Of a stretch of DNA of 59,011 nucleotides, positions 18,513 through 26,455 are shown piece by piece. The notes under the pieces were generated by a model, which was given only the letters and a program-made list of their open reading frames with translations, did no database searches and was not told the DNA's origin. The stretch's first letter is position 1. Each line of letters starts with the position of its first letter. This DNA is from CAZDAW01 sp964503685 (GTDB taxonomy: Bacteria > Chloroflexota > Anaerolineae > Anaerolineales > Anaerolineaceae): contig CAZDAW010000009.1 in NCBI GenBank assembly GCA_964503685.1, positions 1 to 59,011 of the forward strand. Reading direction: 5' to 3'. The translations under genes were made by a program, and so were the position numbers.

Positions 18513-19310
18513 TCATCCCTGCGCTGAGAGAATATCTTCGATCAACGGGTGAAAACGCTCATAACGGTAGCCTTCTCCGTAGGTCACCCCAATCTGCTGA
18601 CCCATCTTGCCGTTGGTCAGGCGCATAGAGTAATTCATTGCCTTCACCGGGTCGTCGATTGTGTTGCCGATCACGGTGTGCAAATCCAAACCAGCCATCG
18701 CTGCCTGGCGGACGATATCCTTAACCATGAAAATCATCTGGCTCATATGCTTGTTGAGCGCGGCCAGCTTCTTATCCATCGTCTCGCTGATATCGACGAT
18801 CTTGTTAATTTCATTTGGATTGACTGCATAATAATATTTTTCGATGACAAAGTGCGGCTGCAAACCCTCAGCGCTGTGTTCAGGATGAATCAGCGGCAGA
18901 TTCGAGAAGTTCAATGCTTCCCAGCCTGCCCAGGCCAGCGCCCGGTGATCAGGGTGCGGCTCGTAGGGCGCATAAGGATCGAGCGAAAAGACAACATCGG
19001 GTTTGTACTGACGGATGATGCGGATCAGTTTTTCGCGCAAAACGCCCGGCGCGAGCTTATCCAGCTCGAAATCGACGTAGCCCAGGAACACCGGCGGCTG
19101 CGCCCCAAGAACTTGCTCTGCCTGCTGGGCTTCGGCCTTGCGCGTTTGAGCCAGCGCCGGGCCGGTCATGTCAAAAGAACCTTTACTGCCATCGGTCGCT
19201 ACAATAATAGTCGCTTTTGCCCCTTCTTTGATCATTTTCGCTACCGTGCCGCCCGTATAAATTTCAGCGTCATCCGGGTGAGGAGCAAAAACCAGCACAT
19301 TTTTAGCCAT
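18513..19310 (-). CDS. PIG-L/LmbE family N-deacetylase
   Basis: A zinc-dependent deacetylase of the family that removes acetyl groups from N-acetylglucosaminyl compounds (PIG-L, MshB, BshB). The zinc motif is FAPHPDDAEIYTGG near residue 8, with a second histidine site in HPDHRALAW near 120. The protein is about 265 residues from the ATG at 19310, which is preceded by GGAGG; an upstream ATG at 19385 would add 25 residues with no family similarity. It leads the glycoside operon, so an N-acetylated amino sugar substrate is a reasonable inference. Confidence 0.9.
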   Translation of the reverse strand: MAKNVLVFAPHPDDAEIYTGGTVAKMIKEGAKATIIVATDGSKGSFDMTGPALAQTRKAEAQQAEQVLGAQPPVFLGYVDFELDKLAPGVLREKLIRIIRQYKPDVVFSLDPYAPYEPHPDHRALAWAGWEALNFSNLPLIHPEHSAEGLQPHFVIEKYYYAVNPNEINKIVDISETMDKKLAALNKHMSQMIFMVKDIVRQAAMAGLDLHTVIGNTIDDPVKAMNYSMRLTNGKMGQQIGVTYGEGYRYERFHPLIEDILSAQG

Positions 19311-19436
19311 ACCCAAAAAGACCTCCGTCAGAATGATTGGTGAAATTGATAGTTTGAGTATAACGCGGAACGCCCGCAAAGGCAAACGCTCAGACCAGAT
19401 TCAAAAACGAGGATATACTATAAGTTTGAGGTCTTC

Positions 19437-20696
19437 ATGTTGGCAAAGCGCTTCCCTGCCCTGGGGTTTAAAAATTATCGCATCTTCTGGTTCGGCCAAT
19501 TTGTCTCGTTGATCGGCACATGGATGCAATCAACCGTCTTGCCTTACCTGGCCTACCGTCTGACAAACCAGCCTATCTACCTGGGGCTGATCGGCTTTGC
19601 CGGAACGATTCCCTCTCTCTTCCTTGCTCTGCCAGCGGGAGTGCTGATCGAGCGTTTCAATAAGCGCAAGATCGTCATCCTCATGCAGACGATCATGATG
19701 TTCCAGGCGTTTGCCCTGGCCTTTCTGACATTGACCGACAGAATAAATGCAATTCACATCATCGCTCTCTCGTTTATATCCGGGCTTGCCATGGCCTTTG
19801 AAATCACCGCCCGTCAATCCATGCTGCTGGAACTGGTTGACAAGGAAACTCTTCCCAACGCCATCGCCCTGCAAACAACAATCTTCAATGCTGCCCGCGT
19901 TTTGGGACCCTCGCTCTCTGCACCATTCCTGCTCTTTCTCGGCAAGCACGGCGAAGGATGGGCTTTCTTTGCCAACGGGATCAGTTTTATTTTTGTCATC
20001 CTTGGATTGCTAAAAATCAAAACACACCAATACGCTGAACCGGTTAACGTGCAACACAGTTTTTGGGAAGATTTTAAAACCGGACAAATGTATATACGCA
20101 AGACCACGCCTTTAGCATTGATTATCTTTCTCGCAGCAGTTCCTGGCTTCTTCGGTTTTCAATTCATTCAACAAATCCCTGTTTTTGCCCGAGATGTTCT
20201 GGCGCAAGCTAATGACACTGAAGCGTTGATCGCCGCTCGCAACAGCCTGCTGCTTCTCTTCCAGGGGATTGGTGCACTAATAGCTGCTCTTTTCCTGGCT
20301 TTCTTCAGCGCCTTCCGCAGAAAAGGCCGATTGCTGGTTATCGGTCAGGCTGTTTTCTCTCTCAGTCTAATTGGTTTATCACAGACACATCAGTTGAACG
20401 CCGCATTGATACTGCTGATCTTCGCAGGTTGGGGAATGGTCACACAACTCACCCTGAATAATACAATCGTTCAATTAATTGCCACAGAAGAATTTCGGGG
20501 ACGGGTTATCAGCACTTACATCTGGGCGTTCAACGGCATTGCACCCTTTGGTAGTCTTTTTCTGGGTTGGATGGCGCAAAATTGGGGAGTGCAATTAGCT
20601 GTTCTTTTCGGCGGTGGGTTATGCCTGGTAATATTCATCATTGTTCATTTATTGAACCCCCGTATCTATCTCTTCACTACAGAAATAAGATCATAA
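19437..20696 (+). CDS. MFS transporter, EntS-like exporter
   Basis: A 419-residue, 12-helix MFS protein of the enterobactin exporter/MFS_3 type. The start region (RFPALGFKNYRIFWFGQFVSLIGTW, shown by FKNYRIFWFGQ near residue 12) and the loop LPAGVLIERFNKRKIV are characteristic. Members export siderophores, macrolides or other small molecules; the substrate here is unknown. A TATACT box at 19414-19419 is a possible -10. Its stop overlaps the stop of the convergent SHOCT gene by six bases. Confidence 0.85.
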   Translation: MLAKRFPALGFKNYRIFWFGQFVSLIGTWMQSTVLPYLAYRLTNQPIYLGLIGFAGTIPSLFLALPAGVLIERFNKRKIVILMQTIMMFQAFALAFLTLTDRINAIHIIALSFISGLAMAFEITARQSMLLELVDKETLPNAIALQTTIFNAARVLGPSLSAPFLLFLGKHGEGWAFFANGISFIFVILGLLKIKTHQYAEPVNVQHSFWEDFKTGQMYIRKTTPLALIIFLAAVPGFFGFQFIQQIPVFARDVLAQANDTEALIAARNSLLLLFQGIGALIAALFLAFFSAFRRKGRLLVIGQAVFSLSLIGLSQTHQLNAALILLIFAGWGMVTQLTLNNTIVQLIATEEFRGRVISTYIWAFNGIAPFGSLFLGWMAQNWGVQLAVLFGGGLCLVIFIIVHLLNPRIYLFTTEIRS

Positions 20697-21230
20697 ATCC
20701 TTCAGAATTTCTTCCCGCTTGGTCTGGAATTCAATATCCGTGATCAACCCTTCTTTTTGTAGTTCAACTAACTCACGCAGACGGTCGGCGGCTTTCAACG
20801 CCGGTTTGACAGCTTCTTGTCTGCCCTGATCTTTTGCGCTCCAGATCGCCCGCATAAATTTTTTCGCATCCGTTTCACTGACAAAGCAGGTTTCAATACT
20901 CACGCCCTCTTTCCCCTGAAAATTAACCGCGTAAATATCGTATTCCTTATTGAAACCCTCTCTGTGGCCGAGGATATCTTGCAGTTGGATGCTGTAAACT
21001 TTGGGCATCTCGATCGTCGCCTTGCCGATAAAGATCGGGTTCGCCAGAAGAATGGCCTTGAAAACCACCAGTTGTTTTGGGGTGACAACGCTGACCCAGA
21101 GCATATGCCATTCGGTGCGGAAACAGGCAAGCGGTTTTTCATCAGCGCCCAATTTCTCCAGGATCGGCTTTCTGATCTCAAGAGGCAGGTCAGCTAATGA
21201 GCATTCGTCGGTTCTACGTAAGTTTTTCAT
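20691..21230 (-). CDS. SHOCT-domain protein with PH-like N-terminal domain
   Basis: A 179-residue cytoplasmic protein. Residues about 30-140 look like a small beta-rich PH-like (YokE type) domain. The C-terminal ~32 residues form a SHOCT motif (LVELQKEGLITDIEFQTKR), a short helical hairpin common at the ends of oligomerising bacterial proteins. The start was set at 21230, where GGAG precedes the ATG; an open frame extends upstream to 22130 but runs antisense through the helicase gene. Function unknown. Confidence 0.75.
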   Translation of the reverse strand: MKNLRRTDECSLADLPLEIRKPILEKLGADEKPLACFRTEWHMLWVSVVTPKQLVVFKAILLANPIFIGKATIEMPKVYSIQLQDILGHREGFNKEYDIYAVNFQGKEGVSIETCFVSETDAKKFMRAIWSAKDQGRQEAVKPALKAADRLRELVELQKEGLITDIEFQTKREEILKDL

Positions 21231-21350
21231 TTGCTTTCTCCTCGCGCCAATGACTGACTTTTTCCACGAAACAGTTCTAGTATACAGCAAAACAGGCATT
21301 TTGCAGAAAATCTCCAATGAACCTGGTTTGAGAAGTATAATCATGGCACC

Positions 21351-23867
21351 ATGTCCATCGATAGATTGCTCGACCGTTGGCGTTCTGATTCGGAAGTGTA
21401 TCCAAACATCGTTGCCTGGAACACGATCCCGTCCCGAACAGCCAGTCTGGCCGATTTTCCACCCAGCCTGAACCCTGCCCTGGCCGACGCCCTTTACCGG
21501 CAGCGCATACCCTCCCTTTACAGTCACCAGGCAGAAGCCTTCGCCGCGCTCGAAAACCGTCAGAACGTGGTCATCGTTACCGGTACGGCCAGCGGCAAGA
21601 CGTTGTGTTACAACCTGCCCGTGCTGAACGCCATTCTCGGCGATGTGCAAACCCGCGCCCTTTATCTCTTCCCGACCAAAGCCCTGGCGCACGACCAGCG
21701 AGATAACGTCGGCGAGATGATCGACGACCTTGCCTTCCCCGGCAGCCTGGAGAACCCCATTGCCGCCGCCTACGATGGCGACACGCCCTCCGATCAGCGC
21801 AAGCTGATCCGCAGCCAGGCGCGCATCGTCATCTCTAACCCCGATATGCTGCATACCGGCATTCTGCCCCACCATACCCTGTGGGCCGATTATTTCAAGC
21901 ACCTGCGTTACATCGTCCTGGATGAGATGCACCATTACCGCGGGGTGTTCGGCTCGCACGTGGCAAACGTCATCCGGCGTCTGAAACGGGTGTGCCGCTT
22001 CTACGGGGCAACGCCGCAGTTCATCCTCACCTCGGCGACCATCGCCAACCCTGCTCAGCTTGCCGAAGGGCTGATCGAAGAAAAGATCTACCTGATCGAG
22101 AATGACGGCTCGGCGCGGGGCGAAAAGCACTTCCTCATTTATAATCCGCCAGTCATCAACCAGGAGATCGGCTTTCGCCGCAGCGCTTTGGCTGAGAGCG
22201 TCTCTCTTGCTAAACAGCTCTATGAGAGAGACATCCAGGGCATTCTGTTCGGGCGCACCCGGCGCACCGTGGAATTGCTGGTGAAGTATCTGCGCGAAAA
22301 CGTTGCCGCCGATGAAAGCGCCATCCGCGGCTACCGCAGCGGGTATTTGCCGCGCCAGCGCCGCCAGATTGAGCAGGGGTTGCGCGATGGAAGTGTGCGT
22401 CTGGCAGCGGCCACCAATGCCCTCGAACTGGGCATCGATATCGGCGGGATGGACGCCGCCATTCTCGTCGGTTATCCGGGGACGATCTCGGCAACCTGGC
22501 AGCAGGCCGGGCGGGCCGGCCGGAAGAATGCCGCTTCGCTTGCCGTGCTGATCGCCTCACCCAGTCCGCTCGATCAATTTCTGGCACGCCACCCGGAATA
22601 TTTCTTCGGGCGTTCGCCTGAGCAAGCCCTCATCAATCCTGATAATCCGCTCATCCTCTTGCAGCACATTCGCTGCGCGGCCTTCGAGCTTCCCTTTCAA
22701 TCGGGCGACTCGTTCGGGCTGGTCACCCCGGAGTTGCTGCAAGAATATCTGGACTTTCTCACCGAAGAAAGCACCCTGCATAAAACCGCCGCCCGTTATT
22801 TTTGGATGGCCGACCAGTACCCCGCCAGCCAGGTATCGTTACGCAGCGCTTCGCCGGATGCCGTTCGCCTGCAGGTCGACCTGGGCGACGGGGTGCAGAC
22901 TATCGGCGAGGTGGATAGCGCCAGCGCCCCGTGGATGGTTCACCCCAACGCCGTGTATATGCACGAAGGCCAGGCTTACGAAGTCAGAGACCTCGACCTG
23001 GAGAACGGCGTTGCCCGCCTGGAAATATTGGACGGCGATTATTACACCGAGCCGCGCCAGGAAACCGCCATCGAACTGGAGAGCCTCTACCAGCAAGAGC
23101 CGGTCCCCGGCGCTCAGAAAGCCTACGGCGAGATCGTCGTCACCACTCAGGTGATCGGCTTCAGGCGGATAAAGTGGTACACCAACGAGCCGCTGGCCGC
23201 CGGCGAGCTTACCCTGCCCCCTGGCGTTTTGCACACCACCGGCTACTGGCTGGCCCTGGAAGAGAGCGTCATCGAAACGCTGCGCGCCCAGGGGTTGTGG
23301 AGCAGCGACCCTAACAATTACGGCCCCGGCTGGGCAAACCTGCGCGCCGCCGTCCGTCAGCGCGATGGGTACCGCTGCCAGGTTTGCGGCATTCCTGAAA
23401 ATGGGAAAGCGCACCACGTTCACCACATCAAACCCTTCCGCACCTTCCTTTCGATTGAAGAGGCCAACCGGCTGGAAAACCTGGTCACGCTTTGCCCCAA
23501 CTGCCACCGCCGCGCCGAAACGGCCCTGCGCATTCGCAGCGGGCTGGCCGGGCTGGCTTACGTGTTGGGCAACCTGGCCCCCCTCTTTCTGATGTGCGAC
23601 GCCGGCGACATCGGTGTCCACAGCGACCCGCAGTCGCCGCTTTCAGAGGGTAAACCCACCGTCGTCATCTACGATCAGGCGCCGGGCGGCATCGGCTTCA
23701 GCCAGCGGTTGTATGAGATTCACGATGAAATGATCGGGCGCTCACTGGAACAGGTGACTGCCTGCGATTGCGTCGAGGGCTGCCCGTCGTGCGTGGGCCC
23801 GGCCGGCGAGAACAGCAGCGGCGGCAAAGCCGAAACGCTGGCAATTCTGCGAGCGTTGGTGAGGTAA
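21351..23867 (+). CDS. mrfA: MrfA/YprA-type DEAD/DEAH helicase with inserted HNH nuclease domain
   Basis: An 838-residue superfamily 2 helicase. Walker A is TGTASGKT near residue 76, the DExH box is LDEMHHY near 192, motif III SAT near 227, and motif VI QQAGRAGRK near 385. The C-terminal MZB/DUF1998 region ends with the four-cysteine cluster CDCVEGCPSC that characterises Bacillus MrfA, a helicase for mitomycin crosslink repair. Unusually, residues about 668-730 form a full HNH endonuclease domain (RDGYRCQVCGIPENG, HHVHHIKPF, LVTLCPNCHRRAE) embedded between the helicase core and the zinc-binding end. Its partner MrfB starts nine bases after the stop. A TATAAT lies just ten bases before the ATG, so the transcript may be nearly leaderless. 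Confidence 0.92.
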   Translation: MSIDRLLDRWRSDSEVYPNIVAWNTIPSRTASLADFPPSLNPALADALYRQRIPSLYSHQAEAFAALENRQNVVIVTGTASGKTLCYNLPVLNAILGDVQTRALYLFPTKALAHDQRDNVGEMIDDLAFPGSLENPIAAAYDGDTPSDQRKLIRSQARIVISNPDMLHTGILPHHTLWADYFKHLRYIVLDEMHHYRGVFGSHVANVIRRLKRVCRFYGATPQFILTSATIANPAQLAEGLIEEKIYLIENDGSARGEKHFLIYNPPVINQEIGFRRSALAESVSLAKQLYERDIQGILFGRTRRTVELLVKYLRENVAADESAIRGYRSGYLPRQRRQIEQGLRDGSVRLAAATNALELGIDIGGMDAAILVGYPGTISATWQQAGRAGRKNAASLAVLIASPSPLDQFLARHPEYFFGRSPEQALINPDNPLILLQHIRCAAFELPFQSGDSFGLVTPELLQEYLDFLTEESTLHKTAARYFWMADQYPASQVSLRSASPDAVRLQVDLGDGVQTIGEVDSASAPWMVHPNAVYMHEGQAYEVRDLDLENGVARLEILDGDYYTEPRQETAIELESLYQQEPVPGAQKAYGEIVVTTQVIGFRRIKWYTNEPLAAGELTLPPGVLHTTGYWLALEESVIETLRAQGLWSSDPNNYGPGWANLRAAVRQRDGYRCQVCGIPENGKAHHVHHIKPFRTFLSIEEANRLENLVTLCPNCHRRAETALRIRSGLAGLAYVLGNLAPLFLMCDAGDIGVHSDPQSPLSEGKPTVVIYDQAPGGIGFSQRLYEIHDEMIGRSLEQVTACDCVEGCPSCVGPAGENSSGGKAETLAILRALVR

Positions 23868-23876
23868 AATAACGGC

Positions 23877-25103
23877 ATGCCTTCACTTTCCGAAAAGCTG
23901 AAATCGCTGGGCGTCAAGGTCGGGGCGCACGACCTGCCCAGGCCGGCTCCGAAAACCGATGTCTCCATTGAGACGGTTCTGGGCGGGGAGGTCCGTTCGA
24001 ATCTGTACGGCGATGCTTACCTGGTCGAAGCCCTGTACGCCTACGGCAACATCTACAACCAGGAAGGTCTGCAATTTCCGCACGCCTTGCAGACGCTTGC
24101 AGCCTGGGCGGGCATCCCTGAACTGGAAGAGTACCCCGGCGAGCGCTACGTCTTTCTGGATATCGAAACCACCGGCCTGGCCGGGGGCACAGGCGTTTAC
24201 CCGTTTCTGGTAGGGATCGGGCATTTTCAGGCCGATGGCTTTCGGCTGCACCAGTTCTTCATGCGCACGCCGCTCGAAGAAGCGGCCCTTTTAGCGGGGT
24301 TGAGCGAAGCGGTCGCTAACGATAAAATTCTGGTCACCTACAACGGCAAGAGCTTCGACGCGCCCATCCTGGCCACCCGTTATACGCTGAATGGGCTTAC
24401 TAACCCGCTCAGCGACCTGATTCACCTCGACCTGCTGGCGCTCGCCCGTCGCCTGTGGCGCGACCGGCTGCCCAGCCGCGCCCTGGGTTACCTGGAATGC
24501 GCCGTTTTGGGCATTGTCCGCGCCGAAGAAGAAGTTCCCGGCTGGATGATCCCGCAGATGTATTTCGACTACCTGCAAAGCGGCGACGCCCGCCCGATGA
24601 AGGGCGTGGTTTACCACAACGCCATGGATATCCTCAGCCTGGCGGCGCTTTTCCAGCGCATCGACCGTATGCTGGCCGACCCGCTCAACCAGACTGCCGG
24701 CGAAACGCTCGACCTGGTCGCCATCGGCAAGCTTCACGAAGCCCTGGGGCATCACGATACAGCGGTTGAGCTTTATAACCAGGGGTTATCCACCGGCCTG
24801 CCGGAAGAAAATCACTGGGACACGGTGCAGCGCCTGGCGAACCTCTACAAGCAGAAGAGCGATTACGAATCGGCCATTAGCCTCTGGCAGCAAGCCGCCG
24901 AAAATAAGCAGCTTTACGCTTTCGTCGAACTTGCCAAGTATTTTGAACATCATGCAAAGGATGAAGGAGAAGCTTTGAAGTGGACCGAACAGGCGCTTGA
25001 ACTGGTTAAAATGCTTCCGGTTACCCCTTACCGGCGCAAGGAATGGGCGGCGGAATTGAACCGCCGCGCCGAAAGACTCAGGCGCAAGCTCGGTATAATA
25101 TGA
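23877..25103 (+). CDS. mrfB: MrfB/YprB-type DEDD exonuclease with TPR region
   Basis: A 408-residue metal-dependent exonuclease of the RNase H-like YprB family, the partner of MrfA in the Bacillus mitomycin repair pathway. The DEDD motifs are visible: FLDIETTGL (Asp and Glu) near residue 97, YNGKSFDAP (Asp) near 158, and HNAMDILSL (His and Asp) near 248. A C-terminal TPR-like helical region (about 285-400) has the repeat phrases LGHHDTAVELYNQGL and KSDYESAISLWQQA. It starts nine bases after mrfA and its stop overlaps the next gene by four bases, so three genes form one operon. The family function is known; the role here is inferred from the pairing. Confidence 0.9.
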   Translation: MPSLSEKLKSLGVKVGAHDLPRPAPKTDVSIETVLGGEVRSNLYGDAYLVEALYAYGNIYNQEGLQFPHALQTLAAWAGIPELEEYPGERYVFLDIETTGLAGGTGVYPFLVGIGHFQADGFRLHQFFMRTPLEEAALLAGLSEAVANDKILVTYNGKSFDAPILATRYTLNGLTNPLSDLIHLDLLALARRLWRDRLPSRALGYLECAVLGIVRAEEEVPGWMIPQMYFDYLQSGDARPMKGVVYHNAMDILSLAALFQRIDRMLADPLNQTAGETLDLVAIGKLHEALGHHDTAVELYNQGLSTGLPEENHWDTVQRLANLYKQKSDYESAISLWQQAAENKQLYAFVELAKYFEHHAKDEGEALKWTEQALELVKMLPVTPYRRKEWAAELNRRAERLRRKLGII

Positions 25104-26335
25104 CCATGAATTTCTGGATTACCCTGATTATTGTTACGCTCACCTATATCGGCATCGCCATCGGGCGCTGGCCGATCCTGCGCGCCAACCGCACGACGAT
25201 TGCCCTGATCGGAGTGGGGTTGCTGATCGCCGCCCGGCAGATCGCCTTCGATCAGATCGGGCAGTTCCTCAATCTGGATACGCTGGCGCTGCTCTTTGCC
25301 ATGATGATCATCAACGCCAATTTGCAATTGGCCGGTTTCTTCCAGCTTTCGGGCAGCTTCGTTTTGAACCTCGCCCGGTCGCCGCGGACCTTGCTGGCAA
25401 TCGAAATCATCCTCTCAGGGGTGTTGAGCGCCCTCTTCCTCAACGATACCATCTGCCTGATCTTCACGCCGCTGATCATCAGCATCACCCAGGCGATCAG
25501 GCGCAATCCCATTCCTTACCTGATCGCTCTGGCAACTTCGTCCAACATCGGGTCAACAGCCACGCTCACCGGCAACCCGCAGAACATGATCGTAGGGGTG
25601 ACCTCACATATCTCCTATTTCGATTTCCTGGCCGCCCTGTTTCCGGTTGCCCTCATTGGATTAATCGGCGTCTGGGTGACGCTGGTCTTGCTTTACCCGG
25701 CTGAGTTCCGGCGGGGCAAATTCCCTGCCGCCAGTTTTGCCAGCGAAACCGAGATCAACCGCCCCTTGCTGATCAAAAGCCTGGCCGTTGTGACCGGGAT
25801 GCTGATAGCGTTCTTGCTGGGGGTTCCCATTCCCGAAGCCGCTTTTCTGGCCGCCTGCGTTTTGCTGATATCGCGCAAGATCAAACCGGAAAGTGTGTTC
25901 TTTGAATTCAACTGGGGGCTGCTGGCTTTCTTTGCAGCGCTCTTCATCGTCACCGGGTCGCTCGAAGCTAACGGCGTCGCCGCCAAAATGTTCCAACTTG
26001 CCCACCTCGGGGAAAATACTGATGTGGTTTCTCTGTCCATCATCACAGCAGTTTTAAGCAATCTTGTTTCCAACGTACCGGCCGTCCTTCTGCTCAAAGG
26101 CGTCATTCCCTCACTGAGCAATCCGTTTGCGGGGTGGCTGACTCTGGCTGCGGCTTCCACGCTGGCAGGCAACCTGACTCTGCTGGGGTCGGTGGCAAAC
26201 CTGATCGTGGCCGAGATCGCCGCTGGCTTTCGCATCCAATTGGATTTCTGGGAATACACAAAGGCGGGCATCATCATCACACTCTTCTCGCTGGCGGCAG
26301 GCGTGGCCTGGCTGCAATTCTTTGTCTGGCGCTAA
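25100..26335 (+). CDS. SLC13/ArsB-superfamily ion transporter
   Basis: A membrane protein of 411 residues with about ten hydrophobic segments. The Ser-Asn-Thr style motifs of the ion transporter superfamily are visible: TGNPQNMIVG near 154 and LLGSVANLIVAE near 364, in the two inverted halves. Substrates in the family include arsenite, dicarboxylates, sulfate and sodium/proton exchange, and the sequence does not decide among them. The start ATG at 25100 overlaps the mrfB stop (ATGA), and TATAAT sits right before it. Coupling to a repair pair is odd and may be no more than operon packing. Confidence 0.85.
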   Translation: MTMNFWITLIIVTLTYIGIAIGRWPILRANRTTIALIGVGLLIAARQIAFDQIGQFLNLDTLALLFAMMIINANLQLAGFFQLSGSFVLNLARSPRTLLAIEIILSGVLSALFLNDTICLIFTPLIISITQAIRRNPIPYLIALATSSNIGSTATLTGNPQNMIVGVTSHISYFDFLAALFPVALIGLIGVWVTLVLLYPAEFRRGKFPAASFASETEINRPLLIKSLAVVTGMLIAFLLGVPIPEAAFLAACVLLISRKIKPESVFFEFNWGLLAFFAALFIVTGSLEANGVAAKMFQLAHLGENTDVVSLSIITAVLSNLVSNVPAVLLLKGVIPSLSNPFAGWLTLAAASTLAGNLTLLGSVANLIVAEIAAGFRIQLDFWEYTKAGIIITLFSLAAGVAWLQFFVWR

Positions 26336-26455
26336 AACCATCGATCATAGATCATGTAATTTTTAGGACCGGGAAATCGCCAGCCGTTACGGCAATCGCA
26401 TTGACCCTGAAGCAAGAATTTGCTTACATTGAGTTTTGGTTCAGAAAACCAGTAT

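Noticed and set aside
20691..22130. Long open frame on the minus strand extending the SHOCT protein upstream to 479 residues
   Set aside because: The extra part runs antisense through the helicase gene, has no family similarity, and a good ribosome site marks the ATG at 21230.
22839..23621. 260-residue minus-strand open frame inside mrfA
   Set aside because: It is antisense to conserved helicase and HNH-domain coding sequence, has low-complexity composition and no ribosome site; a result of high GC codon bias.
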